From NCBI GenBank assembly GCA_035997045.1, contig DASYIY010000080.1, forward strand, positions 1 through 55,427: a DNA stretch of 55,427 nucleotides, written 5' to 3'. A program made the translations under genes and the position numbers. This DNA comes from VRUE01 sp035997045 (GTDB lineage Bacteria > Actinomycetota > Thermoleophilia > Solirubrobacterales > 70-9). A model generated the notes under the pieces. It was not told where the DNA came from. It worked only from the letters and a program-made list of their open reading frames with translations, and made no database searches. This document shows, one piece after another, positions 40,629 to 49,136 of this stretch. How positions within the stretch are numbered: the stretch's first letter is position 1; each line of letters starts with the position of its first letter.

Positions 40629-42017
40629 CTAGCGAACGCGTCGGAGACTGACCGCGCGAGTGGCGCGGGCGTCGGGGATCGCGATCAGCAGCTGCGCCTT
40701 GAGGATGCCGCGTTCGCGCAGTAGCGGCGCCCCGCGCGAGTTGAGCCCGATGCGAAAGGTGTGGGACTTGCCGCCAGCGAGGCTGAAGGTGCGGTGGCTG
40801 ACGGCGATGCGGACGACTTTGCTCGGCACCCCCGGGCGGGCACGGAGCGGAACCTTGGCGTGGGTGCGCAAGATGATCTGGCCGGGGCAGGCTTCGCCCC
40901 CGGAGGGCCAGCCGCAGCGCACCCAGACGCTGACGGTCCCCGCTTCCGGCTTGATGTGGCCGACGGTTAGCGGCGGCAGTTCGGGCTTCGAGACACCGGC
41001 ACCGACCGTCGCCCCTTCGACGTAGTTGTTGTCGAGGTTGATCGACATCAGGCCGTAGGTCTCGTTGTGCCCGCCGCGGTACTGGTGGATGCGCTGGTGC
41101 GAAGCCCAGGCCGTCGACGGCAAATACGATTCGAGCGTGTTCTGGGCGCCGTTCCAGTTGGCGGACCAGACATCGTCGGGCAGGAGGTAGCTGCCGCCGA
41201 TCGCACGCCCGAGGTCGAGGATTCCGGAGGCACCGGAGCTGTAGGCGCCGGAGACGTAGCCGAGCGCGTGGAGCTGCGTAGTCCAGGCGGAGAGGAAGGT
41301 GAGCGTCGCCGCGGTCGCGCTCGTCGTCCGCGTGTAGGACTCCATGTCGAAGTAGATCGGGCTGCCGGGACCCATGCCGATGCTCTGCGCCTCGGCGATC
41401 GCGTCTTCGGCGGCTTCGATCCCCTGCGCGGTCGCTTTGCTGAGGCTCGAGCTGAGCATGGCGCAGCTGCTACAGCTGCTGGTCGGCGCCTGTAGGCCGA
41501 CGTAGGTCGGGATCAGGTGCCAGCCGTCGGCGACCTGTTCGCCGACCCAGGTCGAGGTCAGGTTGGGCTGCGAGCAGGCGCGGTTGGCACCGCCGATGTA
41601 GACGCCGATCGCCCGGTAGGGAGAACTGGCCCAAGCCGACATCGTCCGGGCCGAGGGAGCCGAGCAGGCGTCGAAGCCGAGGCCGGTGAACTCTTCGGAG
41701 CCGCCGGCGACCGGCGTGGCGACGCCGGAGCTTGCCTGTGCCCTCGCCGCGGTGCGGGCGGCCGGGTCGACCAGGATCGCCCGCCGCCGCCCGATCGCCT
41801 GCGAGGGACAATCCTGGTTGGGGCCTGGCGTCCCCAGATAGACGGCTCGGCGGTCGAGCCGCACGCACATCCGAGGATGCTCGGCGAGGCGGTAGACCGG
41901 CCACCCGCTGGGAACGTCAACCGCGCGCGCTCCGAAGTGGACGGAGCGGGCGGCGGCAGGCGTCGCGCAGAGCGCGAGCAGCGCAAGGACCGCCAAAGCT
42001 GGACGAAATTGGCGCAT
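40629..42017 (-). CDS. Secreted DUF1906 (Rv2525c-like) glycoside hydrolase-like protein
   Basis: 462 residues from ATG 42017 (MRQFRPALAVLALLALCATP), with a signal peptide ending AAARS. After about 90 residues the DUF1906 domain begins: GFDACSAPSARTMSAWAS, YRAIGVYIGGANRACSQPN, WHLIPTYVGLQAPTSSCSSC, then SIGMGPGSPIYFDMESY and GYVSGAYSSGASGILDLG. It is a TIM-barrel related to lysozyme-like GH25, and Rv2525c is the known member in Mycobacterium; the D-x-E in YFDMES is a plausible active-site pair. The C-terminal ~110 residues are a beta-rich domain. A hydrolytic role on the cell wall is likely but unproven. It is 100 bases downstream of the penicillin acylase gene, same strand. Confidence 0.85.
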   Translation of the reverse strand: MRQFRPALAVLALLALCATPAAARSVHFGARAVDVPSGWPVYRLAEHPRMCVRLDRRAVYLGTPGPNQDCPSQAIGRRRAILVDPAARTAARAQASSGVATPVAGGSEEFTGLGFDACSAPSARTMSAWASSPYRAIGVYIGGANRACSQPNLTSTWVGEQVADGWHLIPTYVGLQAPTSSCSSCAMLSSSLSKATAQGIEAAEDAIAEAQSIGMGPGSPIYFDMESYTRTTSATAATLTFLSAWTTQLHALGYVSGAYSSGASGILDLGRAIGGSYLLPDDVWSANWNGAQNTLESYLPSTAWASHQRIHQYRGGHNETYGLMSINLDNNYVEGATVGAGVSKPELPPLTVGHIKPEAGTVSVWVRCGWPSGGEACPGQIILRTHAKVPLRARPGVPSKVVRIAVSHRTFSLAGGKSHTFRIGLNSRGAPLLRERGILKAQLLIAIPDARATRAVSLRRVR

Positions 42018-42117
42018 ACCGCCCCAACAATTGCATCCGCGATTCGATTCGGCCCTCCACGAGGGGACCTGCATCAACTTCTCCATGAAATAGGTGGAGA
42101 ATGTGTGCGCGACGAGG

Positions 42118-44499
42118 TCAGGCCCTGGACGGAACCAGGTCCAGCTTGCGCCAGGGGCCCTCGCCGGCCATCGGCTGGGTGCGACCCTCCAGCCAATCGG
42201 CCTGGAGGTCGTCGTAGTGGGGGCTGGCGGGGTGGCCGGACTGGCCGGTGAACATCTGCCAACGCGAGCGCTCGGGCGCGGTCGGGTCGGCGACCATGCG
42301 CCAGCTCGGCGCCCAGACGGCTTTGTAGGGATCGTTCGGGTCGTAGGCGATCTGGCTCACCGTCTCCTGGGCGCCACCGGCGCGGAGGCTGCGGTTAAGC
42401 AGGCGGCGCAGCAGGGGATTGGCTTCGCCAAGCGGATGGGGGAACTCCATCTCGTGCACGTGCCCCCAGCGCCAGCCCTCGGGGTCGGGTCCGAACCGGT
42501 CGCTGAGATCGTCAAGTGCGGCGCTGAGCGCTTCGAGGACAAGACCCTCCCAAGGCCGGCCGATCAGCGCCTCGTCGCCCTCCTCCCAGAGCTTCATCAG
42601 GTGCGAGTGCCAGCGCCAGGGGGAGGTGACGTGAGGCGTGAAGCCGTTGTCGGCGCGGTCGAGCCAGCGCTCGCAGAGGTCGCGGTCGCCGATCGCCGCT
42701 CGCGCCACCTCGCGGGCCAGGCGCAGCAGGAAGGCCTGGTAGATCGTGCCGGCAATCGAGTCGGGATCGAGCCGCCCGTCCCAGCTGCGCAGCCGCTCCA
42801 GGGCGCTGCTCTCGCGCTGGCCGGCCGGCTTCAGCCGTCCCAGCCGCTTCGCTGCCTCGATCCCGGGCAGCGAGAGGTTGTCGGACTGCATCGCCTCGAA
42901 GTCGTCGATGTCGTGCTCGTCGCTCGCCCGCAGCAGCTGCTCGATCCGCTCGGCGCGAAAGCCGTCGAGCCACTCGCTGGTGATGTGGTGCGGGTAGGAG
43001 TCGCCGACGATACGGTTGTTGGCGGTGACGAGGAAGCCGCTCTCGGGATCGACCGTCTCCGGCATTTCGTCGTAGGGAATCGTCCCTTCCCACTCGAACT
43101 CCCCGGTCCAGCCCGGCTTGGGCAGGTCGGGGCAGCCACCCTTGCGCAGTGGCAGGCGACCGATCAGCTTGTAGCCGATCGAGCCGTGGCGGTCGGCCCA
43201 GATCAAGTTCGAAGCGGGCGAGCTGTGGCCCTCGAGCTTGGCGACCAGCTCCGGCCCCGAGCCGATGCCGTGCAGCTCGAACATGCCGGCGAAAGCGGTC
43301 GGCTGGTCGAGCGTCTGCCAGCGCAGCGCCAGCGGCTCGCCCTCGTCGGCACCAAGTGCCTCGTTGACCAGCGGCCCGTGGTGGGTGATGCGGACGTCGA
43401 GCACCTCGGGCGCGTCGCGGCCCTTGACCGGGATCTCCTCGCGGAGGATTTCCAGCGGGCGCCACTCGTCCTCAAAGAGGTAGCGGTCGCCCTCGACCCG
43501 CTCGATGAAGAGGTCCTGGACATCGGCCATCACGTTGGTGAAGGTCCAGCAAACGTCGTTGTTCTGGCCCATGTAGACGCCGGGCATCCCCGGCAGCGAG
43601 GCACCGCGGACGAAACGGTCGCCGAGCGTAAGGCCGACCTGGTACCAGATGCCAGGCATGCTCGGGGGCAGATGCGGGTCACCGGCGATCAGCGGCGAGC
43701 CGGTGGCGCTGAGCTTGCCCGAGACCGCCCAGTTGTTGGAGCCGCTCGCCTCGGCGGCGAGGCCCATCGAGCGCCGCACGGCGTCGATCTGCTCGACGAT
43801 CCCGAGGCCGTCGCCCGACCAGGCGTCCTGGGTGACGATCGGGTTGTCGGCCGGATAGGCGGGGTCGAGCTTGGCGGTGAGCTCGGGGCCGAGCGCCCGC
43901 ACCATGTCAGCGCGAAGCAGCTCACGCTCCCAGTTGGTCGAGAGGCCGAAGGCGAGCAGCTTGCCGAGGCTGAGGATGTCGACCGGGCGCCAGGGCTTCC
44001 ACTCGAGCCGCAGTAGCTGCATCTCAAAGGGCATCGCCTTGGCGCTCGCGGCGGCGGCGTTGACCCCCTCGCAGAAGCGCTCCAGCAATGCGAGCAACTC
44101 GGGCTCGAGCATTGCCGCCTCACGTTCGGCGGTGCGGCGAACGCCGAGCGTGCGCATCAGCCGGTCGATCGGCAGCCCCTCCTCGCCGGCCATCTCGGCG
44201 ACGCGCCCGGAGACGGCACGTCGGTAGAAGTCGAGCTGCCAGAGCCGGTCCTGGCCGTGGCAGAAGCCCTCGGCGAACCAGAGGTCGGCAGCAGATGCCG
44301 CATCGACGTGCGGCACTCCCCAACGGTCGCGTCGCACCCGCACCGGGCCCTCGGGTCCGTCGAGGGCGATCGTGCCCTTCTGCTTCGGCAACGGCCGTCG
44401 CGCCAGCCAATGCCAGGCAGCCGCGGTTGCCGCGGCAGCGATCCCGGTACCGGCCGCGCCGGCCAACAATCCCGTTTTTACCGCCCGCCCGCCGTTCAT
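42118..44499 (-). CDS. Penicillin acylase-family Ntn amidohydrolase
   Basis: 793 residues. One N-terminal hydrophobic stretch (GLLAGAAGTGIAAAATAAAW) anchors or exports it. DRWGVPHVDAASAADLWFA and EGFCHGQDRLWQLDFYRRAV belong to the alpha-subunit. ASGSNNWAVSG around residue 252-260 contains the processing site, with the serine at about 254 becoming the N-terminal nucleophile of the beta-subunit after autocleavage. Later conserved parts are TGSPLIAGDPHLPPSMPG, WTFTNVMADVQDLFIE, and ITHHGPLVNE. Family members hydrolyse penicillins, acyl-homoserine lactones or other N-acyl compounds; the substrate is not predictable. Full length, no damage. It lies 47 bases downstream of the MBL gene on the same strand. 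Confidence 0.93.
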   Translation of the reverse strand: MNGGRAVKTGLLAGAAGTGIAAAATAAAWHWLARRPLPKQKGTIALDGPEGPVRVRRDRWGVPHVDAASAADLWFAEGFCHGQDRLWQLDFYRRAVSGRVAEMAGEEGLPIDRLMRTLGVRRTAEREAAMLEPELLALLERFCEGVNAAAASAKAMPFEMQLLRLEWKPWRPVDILSLGKLLAFGLSTNWERELLRADMVRALGPELTAKLDPAYPADNPIVTQDAWSGDGLGIVEQIDAVRRSMGLAAEASGSNNWAVSGKLSATGSPLIAGDPHLPPSMPGIWYQVGLTLGDRFVRGASLPGMPGVYMGQNNDVCWTFTNVMADVQDLFIERVEGDRYLFEDEWRPLEILREEIPVKGRDAPEVLDVRITHHGPLVNEALGADEGEPLALRWQTLDQPTAFAGMFELHGIGSGPELVAKLEGHSSPASNLIWADRHGSIGYKLIGRLPLRKGGCPDLPKPGWTGEFEWEGTIPYDEMPETVDPESGFLVTANNRIVGDSYPHHITSEWLDGFRAERIEQLLRASDEHDIDDFEAMQSDNLSLPGIEAAKRLGRLKPAGQRESSALERLRSWDGRLDPDSIAGTIYQAFLLRLAREVARAAIGDRDLCERWLDRADNGFTPHVTSPWRWHSHLMKLWEEGDEALIGRPWEGLVLEALSAALDDLSDRFGPDPEGWRWGHVHEMEFPHPLGEANPLLRRLLNRSLRAGGAQETVSQIAYDPNDPYKAVWAPSWRMVADPTAPERSRWQMFTGQSGHPASPHYDDLQADWLEGRTQPMAGEGPWRKLDLVPSRA

Positions 44500-44546
44500 C
44501 GCTCAACCTTACTGGCCAGTCAGCCAGTACGACCGGCAGCTCCTGC

Positions 44547-45302
44547 TCAGGGGGAGAGGTCGGCGAGAGCCCGACCTTCCGTCGCCAGCTTGTCGAGGTG
44601 GGCCTGCATGACCATCGCTGCGGCGGGACGGAGCTCCGGAGGCACGTCCGCCCAGGCCTCGTCGAGCAGGGCATCGCGGGAGCGCTCGCCGCGATCGAGG
44701 GCGGCGAGCAGGCGACGCTCGCGCATCTCGCGGTGCTCGACGTACTCGGCCAGCTTCGCCGCCGGGTCGGTGATCCAAGGTCCGTGGCCGGGACAGATCA
44801 GCTCGATCGGCTCCGCCTGCATGCGGCGCAGCGAGTCCATGTAGGCGGCGAGGGAGCCGCCGTCGGGCGGGACGAATGTCGAGCCGGCGCCGAGGACGAG
44901 ATCGCCGCTGAAGCAGACGCGGTCGGTCGTGATCAGACAGATGTGGTCGGGCGCATGGCCTGGCGTGGCGATTGCGCGTAGGCCGCCGTGCTCCTCGCCA
45001 TCGAGCGGCAGGACCACCTCGGCGCCAAGCCGCTCCGCCCCGTCGGCGTGATCGCCATGGCCGTGGGTGAGCAGGACGGTGCCGAGCCCGCCCCGCTCCT
45101 CGGCCGCGGCGCGCACCGCGTCCAGGTGGCTCTCGATGTCCGGGCCGGGATCGATCACCGTGCAGGGATCGGATCCGTAGAGGTAGGTATTGGTGCCCTC
45201 CAGCGTCATCGGCCCCGGGTTCGGAGCGACGATGCGGAGGATCTCGGGATGGCCCGGCGCCTCGTCCACTTCATTAACCACTGACTCGTACGAAGCCTGC
45301 AT
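44547..45302 (-). CDS. MBL-fold metallo-hydrolase
   Basis: 251 residues. The zinc-binding motif HGHGDHADG is at about residue 79-87, followed by TPGHAPDHICLI (second histidine), FSGDLVLGAG (bridging aspartate) and CPGHGPWI (last histidine). A long C-terminal helical part with REMRERRLLAALDRGERSRD suits the LACTB2/glyoxalase II-like group with its winged-helix-like C-terminus; LACTB2 homologues are RNA nucleases, glyoxalases act on thioesters. The ATG at 45302 lies within a large hairpin and has no ribosome site, so a GTG at about 45281 may be the true start. It begins 34 bases after the pafBC stop. Confidence 0.88.
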   Translation of the reverse strand: MQASYESVVNEVDEAPGHPEILRIVAPNPGPMTLEGTNTYLYGSDPCTVIDPGPDIESHLDAVRAAAEERGGLGTVLLTHGHGDHADGAERLGAEVVLPLDGEEHGGLRAIATPGHAPDHICLITTDRVCFSGDLVLGAGSTFVPPDGGSLAAYMDSLRRMQAEPIELICPGHGPWITDPAAKLAEYVEHREMRERRLLAALDRGERSRDALLDEAWADVPPELRPAAAMVMQAHLDKLATEGRALADLSP

Positions 45303-45336
45303 TTACCACGCATAACGTGGTAAATGCACGCTTCGT
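45290..45336 (-). terminator. Long stem-loop after pafBC, overlapping the start of the MBL gene
   Basis: Bases 45290-45310 pair with 45316-45336 over 21 positions with one C-C mismatch (45297/45329) and a 5-base loop (45311-45315). The inner 13 pairs (TGCATTTACCACG with its complement) are perfect and more A/T-rich than the surroundings. The last base of the stem is the first base of the pafBC stop codon on the reverse strand. There is no U-tract, so either it ends the pafBC message, or it hides or regulates the start of the MBL gene. It is the most striking hairpin outside lhr. Confidence 0.6.
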
Positions 45337-47387
45337 CAGCCGCCGACCTCGCTGGCGATCGCCGCGCGCGCGTCCTCGGGCTCGAGCACGACGAGGTCGC
45401 CGGCACCGCGCAGGATCTCCCGCACCAGCCACGAGGTTCCCGCGTAGGGCAGCTCGATCACGACGGCGCCGTCGGCCAGCTCCTCGACCACGGTGCGCTC
45501 CTCGCGCAGCCAGCGCGCCCGCTCCGGCGAAACCCAGACCCGGGCAACGTGGGCGGTCGGCACCTCGCCATGGGTCATCCAGCCCTCGACCCCAGCCAGC
45601 CTTTCGACCTCGGGGCGGGGCTCGAAGGTCTGCTTGGAGAGGGTCGCCTCCTTGACGCGATCGAGCTTGAAATGGCGGACGCCGTCTTTGGTCAGGTCGA
45701 AGCACTCGACGTACCAGCCCTCTTTGCCGTTCTCGAGCCGGTAGGGCTCGACCGCGCGTTTGGTGAACTGGTCCTCGTTCTCCTTGTAGTACTGGAGCTC
45801 GAGGATGCGGTTTGAGCCGATCGCCTCGTTGACCTGGCGCGCCACCTCGGCGTCGCCGCCGCTGCCGGCGGCGATCTCCAGCCCCTCCTCGGAGGGATCG
45901 TGCCCGAGCGCGGTGATGATCTTGGTGCGCGCGCTCTGCAGGCCGCCCTGTGGCAGGTGATCGCCGAAAAGGTCGATCGCCGCGACGAGGGCCTTGGCCT
46001 CGAGCGGCAGCAGGCGGGCCGGGCGAGCGAAGTTGTCGCCGTAGGGCTGGGAGTCGACCTCGATCTCGTCGCCCTGGATTTCGGCGAAGAGAACGTAGGT
46101 GCCGCCGCCGAAGTTGACGACGTTGAGCAGGTCGATGTCCTCCTGCAGCTCCTCGTCGGTCAGTTCGAGCCGCTGGCGCAGGTCGGCGACGCCGATTCGC
46201 TCGCTCCCTTTCGCCGATTCGATCAGCAGACCGGCGAGAGTGACCAGGCGGGCGAAGCGCTCGGGTCGGATCGCCGCCTCGCCGCGGCCGTTGGAGCGCG
46301 TCCGCTTCGGCACCTCGCGCAGCGGCCGGTCGACGATCTCGGCCGGCTCGAAGCCGTTGTGGTGGCGGTCGTGGAGCAGGCCGAGGCGGCCCTCGGCTTC
46401 CTCGCGCAGCTCGTCCGGAGCGAGTACCTCGGCGTTCTGGCGCCAGCGCAACACCCAGGCGATCAGCTCGCGCGGCGAGGCGTAGTCGGTCTCGAAGACC
46501 GAGCCTTTGCCCGGCGCACCGTCGGACTTCTTCGCCGCTCGCAACTCGCCGAAAGCGCCGAAGTCGCGCTCGATCAGCCAGGCGATGCGGTCGCGGATAA
46601 AGATCTTTGCCGTGCCGCGGATCTCGCCCAACTGCCAGTCGGCGCGCTGGCCGTAGTCGCGGCGGTCGAAGTTCTCGGGCGGGGAGAAGTCGTGCTCGGC
46701 CTTGGAGGCGTAGCCGACCTTGCCCTGGATCCGCGAGAGGCGGAAGACGCGAACCGCCTCGCGCTCGTGGGCGTAGCCGATCAAATAGAACTGGCCGCCG
46801 CGGAAGACGAGGTGGAAGGGATCGACCTTGCGCTTTTCGGTCTCGTCGCGCTCCATCGTGTAGTAGGTGAACTCGATCGTCTTGCGGCGCGAGATCGCGG
46901 TCTCGATCTTGGAGAGGCGCTGCGAAAGGTCGCGGCCGCCGGCGGAGGCGGTCATCGCCATCTCGACTGGGGCGCGCTCGCCCTCCTTGAGCGGGTTGGG
47001 GTGGCCCCAGGCGACCTGCTGCAGAGCCAAACGCAACGGCTCGGCGTAGGCGAATTCGCCTTCGGAGAGCAACGAGAGCGCCGTGCTCAGCGCCGCCAGC
47101 TCGTCGTCGGAGAACTCGATCGCGTCGAGGTAGAAGTTCTCCGGCGGCAACGAGTAGAGCTCGGCCTCGAAGAAGCCCTCGCCCGGCTTCTCGACTCCGA
47201 GCTGGATGCCGAGGCTCTCGAGCTCGGCCCGGTCCGCGTAGAAGCGGCGCGCGAAGGCGTCGTCGTTCATGTCGCTGTAGCCCTCAACCTCGCGCTTGAT
47301 CTCGAGCGCCGAAACCGGCCTTCCCTGAGCCATCAGGAACGAGATCAGCGAGAGCTGACGGATCAGCTTCTCGGTGTCCTTTGCCAC
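45336..47387 (-). CDS. pafBC: Fused PafB-PafC WYL-domain transcription regulator
   Basis: 683 residues made of two homologous halves. The first (1-340) has an N-terminal winged helix (EKLIRQLSLISFLMAQGRPV) and a WYL domain with YYTMERDETEKRKVDPFHLV and FRGGQFYLIGYAHEREAVRV. The second (about 375-683) repeats this: an HTH-like part (RFARLVTLAGLLIESAKGSE), then ILELQYYKENEDQFTKRAVE and GKEGWYVECFDLTKDGVRHF, and a C-terminal WCX-like part. PafB and PafC normally form a heterodimer that, with ssDNA as the signal, activates DNA-damage genes independently of LexA in actinobacteria. Some lineages encode them as one protein, as here. Followed by a large hairpin. Confidence 0.92.
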   Translation of the reverse strand: MAKDTEKLIRQLSLISFLMAQGRPVSALEIKREVEGYSDMNDDAFARRFYADRAELESLGIQLGVEKPGEGFFEAELYSLPPENFYLDAIEFSDDELAALSTALSLLSEGEFAYAEPLRLALQQVAWGHPNPLKEGERAPVEMAMTASAGGRDLSQRLSKIETAISRRKTIEFTYYTMERDETEKRKVDPFHLVFRGGQFYLIGYAHEREAVRVFRLSRIQGKVGYASKAEHDFSPPENFDRRDYGQRADWQLGEIRGTAKIFIRDRIAWLIERDFGAFGELRAAKKSDGAPGKGSVFETDYASPRELIAWVLRWRQNAEVLAPDELREEAEGRLGLLHDRHHNGFEPAEIVDRPLREVPKRTRSNGRGEAAIRPERFARLVTLAGLLIESAKGSERIGVADLRQRLELTDEELQEDIDLLNVVNFGGGTYVLFAEIQGDEIEVDSQPYGDNFARPARLLPLEAKALVAAIDLFGDHLPQGGLQSARTKIITALGHDPSEEGLEIAAGSGGDAEVARQVNEAIGSNRILELQYYKENEDQFTKRAVEPYRLENGKEGWYVECFDLTKDGVRHFKLDRVKEATLSKQTFEPRPEVERLAGVEGWMTHGEVPTAHVARVWVSPERARWLREERTVVEELADGAVVIELPYAGTSWLVREILRGAGDLVVLEPEDARAAIASEVGG

Positions 47388-47416
47388 GGCTCGCAGGATA
47401 GTGTGCGACCGCCTCC

Positions 47417-47746
47417 ATGGACCTCCTGCGCAACCTCTTCGGCAACCTGACTTCGGGCATTATCCGGCTTGCGGTTGCGGCCGGAGTGCTCTTCCTCTGC
47501 TACCTCTTCATCGTCAAGCCGGTGTTGAAGACGACCAGCGAAGTGACCGACAAGGCCTTCAAGTCATCGGGACTGGACGAAATCAGCAAGACGATCAAGG
47601 ACGTCAACGTCCAGGTCCGGCGGCAGATCCACCACTCGTTCGAGGTGACCAAGCAGAGCGGCGGTCATCCGCAAAAGCTGATCGGCTGCATCAAGCATTC
47701 CAACGGCGACGTGAAGCGAATCGAACGCTGTACGCGACGCTTCTAA
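47417..47746 (+). CDS. Small single-pass membrane protein, unknown
   Basis: 109 residues with one helix near the N-terminus (IIRLAVAAGVLFLCYLFIV), followed by a charged soluble domain (VTDKAFKSSGLDEISKTIKD and later FEVTKQSGGHPQKLIGCIKH). Two cysteines near the end could form a disulfide. It begins 29 bases from the divergent pafBC start, so both share a promoter region, and it converges with the YhaM-like gene. I see no family; conservation as a real gene is supported by codon use and by the clean membrane-anchor design. Confidence 0.65.
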   Translation: MDLLRNLFGNLTSGIIRLAVAAGVLFLCYLFIVKPVLKTTSEVTDKAFKSSGLDEISKTIKDVNVQVRRQIHHSFEVTKQSGGHPQKLIGCIKHSNGDVKRIERCTRRF

Positions 47747-48738
47747 GCGGCGCGCTGGCCGAAGTAAGCGGAGCCCGACAGCGCCCGGTCGAAGCTGGAC
47801 CATGACTCGCCGGCGGGGAGCTGGCGCTCGAGGCGATCGAAGCTGCCAAGGCGGCCGCCGAGATTGTCGATCATGTGGACGAGGACGGCCTCGCGGGTGG
47901 CGGGGACGACCGGCGAGCCGTGTTCGAGCGAGCCGTGGTGGGCGAGGATGATGTGCAGGACCGCCTGCGCGACGGCGGGTTCGAAGCCGGGAATCTCCTC
48001 GATCTGGCGGCGCACCTTGTAGTAGCCGAGCGGGATCTCGCCCTGCAGGCGGCCCTCGTCGGTGAGGTCGATCGCAAGTGGATCGTCGTTGTATGCCTCG
48101 GTCTTGCCGATGTCGTGCAGGAGGGCGCCGGTGACGGCGACGTCGCGATCGATGCCCGGGAAGAAGGCTGCGGCGGCGCTGACCGCCTGGGCGACCGAGA
48201 GCGTGTGCTCGAGCAGGCCATGGCGGTAGGCCTGGTGGTAGACCTTCGCCGCGGGGGCGTCGCGGAAGCGAGCCCAGATCTCCGAGTCCTCGCCGAAGAA
48301 GCGGTCGAGCAGGTAGCGCAGTTGCGGATGCTGAACGGTCGCCAGCAGCTCGCGCAGGTCTGCCTCCAATCGCTCGAAGGAGACCTCCGACTCGGCGGCA
48401 AGGTCCTCGGCGCGGTACTCGTCCGTCGCGGCCTCGCGCAGTCCGGTCAGCTTGATCTTCGAGCCCCAGCGCTCGCTGACCTCGAAGTGACCGGCGACGT
48501 GGACCGGCGTGCCCGGGACGGCAATCGCGTAGAGCGCCTCGGCGTCCTCCCAGCAGACCGCCTCGCAACCGCCGCTGGCGTCGCCGAGGGTGAGCCGCAG
48601 CCACGGCTCGCCGTTGCGCTTGCGCCGCAACTCGCGCCCGCGGACCGCGTAGACGCCGCCGACCCGCTGGCCGTCCTGCAGCTCTCCAAGAGGCACCCTG
48701 GCCGCGATGAGTGTGTCGGTGAGAGCTTGCTGCTCCAT
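47743..48738 (-). CDS. YhaM-like 3'-5' exoribonuclease (OB fold plus HD domain)
   Basis: 331 residues from ATG 48738. An N-terminal OB-fold nucleic-acid-binding part (VGGVYAVRGRELRRKRNGEP, WLRLTLGDASGGCEAVCW, then VHVAGHFEVSERWGSKIKL) precedes an HD domain with HGLLEHTLSVAQAVSAAA, LLHDIGKTEAYNDDP, and AHHGSLEHGSP. This H...HD...H...D order is the YhaM/CBF1 family, which digests RNA or single-stranded DNA 3' to 5' with Mn2+. The frame continues to 49161, but that extension lies over the crcB gene, so I reject it. The gene is likely transcribed alone or with the crcB pair upstream on the same strand (35-base gap). Confidence 0.9.
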   Translation of the reverse strand: MEQQALTDTLIAARVPLGELQDGQRVGGVYAVRGRELRRKRNGEPWLRLTLGDASGGCEAVCWEDAEALYAIAVPGTPVHVAGHFEVSERWGSKIKLTGLREAATDEYRAEDLAAESEVSFERLEADLRELLATVQHPQLRYLLDRFFGEDSEIWARFRDAPAAKVYHQAYRHGLLEHTLSVAQAVSAAAAFFPGIDRDVAVTGALLHDIGKTEAYNDDPLAIDLTDEGRLQGEIPLGYYKVRRQIEEIPGFEPAVAQAVLHIILAHHGSLEHGSPVVPATREAVLVHMIDNLGGRLGSFDRLERQLPAGESWSSFDRALSGSAYFGQRAA

Positions 48739-48773
48739 CCTGAATCCAAAGTAGTGGGACCGGCGGACGTGGT

Positions 48774-49136
48774 TTAGATCACGGAGCCAAGCCAGTGGCC
48801 GACCGCAATAGCGGCGAAGCCGACGACGAGGGAGAGGCCGAGGTTGAGCCAGACCAGGTGGGTGTGACCGGCGTCGGCGAGTCGGTGCGAGTCCAGCATC
48901 CAGGTGGAGAAGGTGGTGAACGAGCCGATCCCGCCGCCGGCGACGATGACCAGGGCCTCGCCTTCGAGGGCGGCGCCGGCGACGAGACCTAGGGCCAGCG
49001 TCCCGGCGAGGTTGATCGCCAGCACCCCGAGCGGGAACGGGTGGTCGCTGCGCGCTGCGAAGGCGGAGTCGATCAAGAAGCGAGCGGCGGCGGCGCCCCC
49101 GAGCAGCCCGACGGCGACCCAGCCGGCGGCGCTCAT
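48774..49136 (-). CDS. crcB: Fluoride channel CrcB/Fluc, second subunit gene
   Basis: 120 residues, four hydrophobic helices. GGAAAARFLIDSAF and FPLGVLAINLAGTLALGLVA (Asn in the pore helix), then GGGIGSFTTFSTWMLDS, where G-x-x-G-S-F-T-T-F-S-T is the Fluc signature with its phenylalanine box. Fluc channels are dual-topology dimers that export fluoride; organisms with two genes make antiparallel heterodimers, and this is such a pair. Its ATG overlaps the stop of the first crcB (positions 49133-49136). Regulated with it by the fluoride riboswitch upstream. Confidence 0.95.
   Translation of the reverse strand: MSAAGWVAVGLLGGAAAARFLIDSAFAARSDHPFPLGVLAINLAGTLALGLVAGAALEGEALVIVAGGGIGSFTTFSTWMLDSHRLADAGHTHLVWLNLGLSLVVGFAAIAVGHWLGSVI

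Noticed and set aside
42079..42101. Stem TTCTCCA / TGGAGAA between the DUF1906 and penicillin acylase genes
   Set aside because: Only 7 pairs with a 9-base loop and no U-tract. It is too weak to call a terminator, though it lies after the penicillin acylase gene.
42094..44016. Open frame of 640 codons on the plus strand
   Set aside because: Antisense to penicillin acylase, whose Ser nucleophile motif and whole length are intact on the other strand.
45900..47450. Open frame of 516 codons on the plus strand
   Set aside because: Antisense to pafBC; no recognisable domain.
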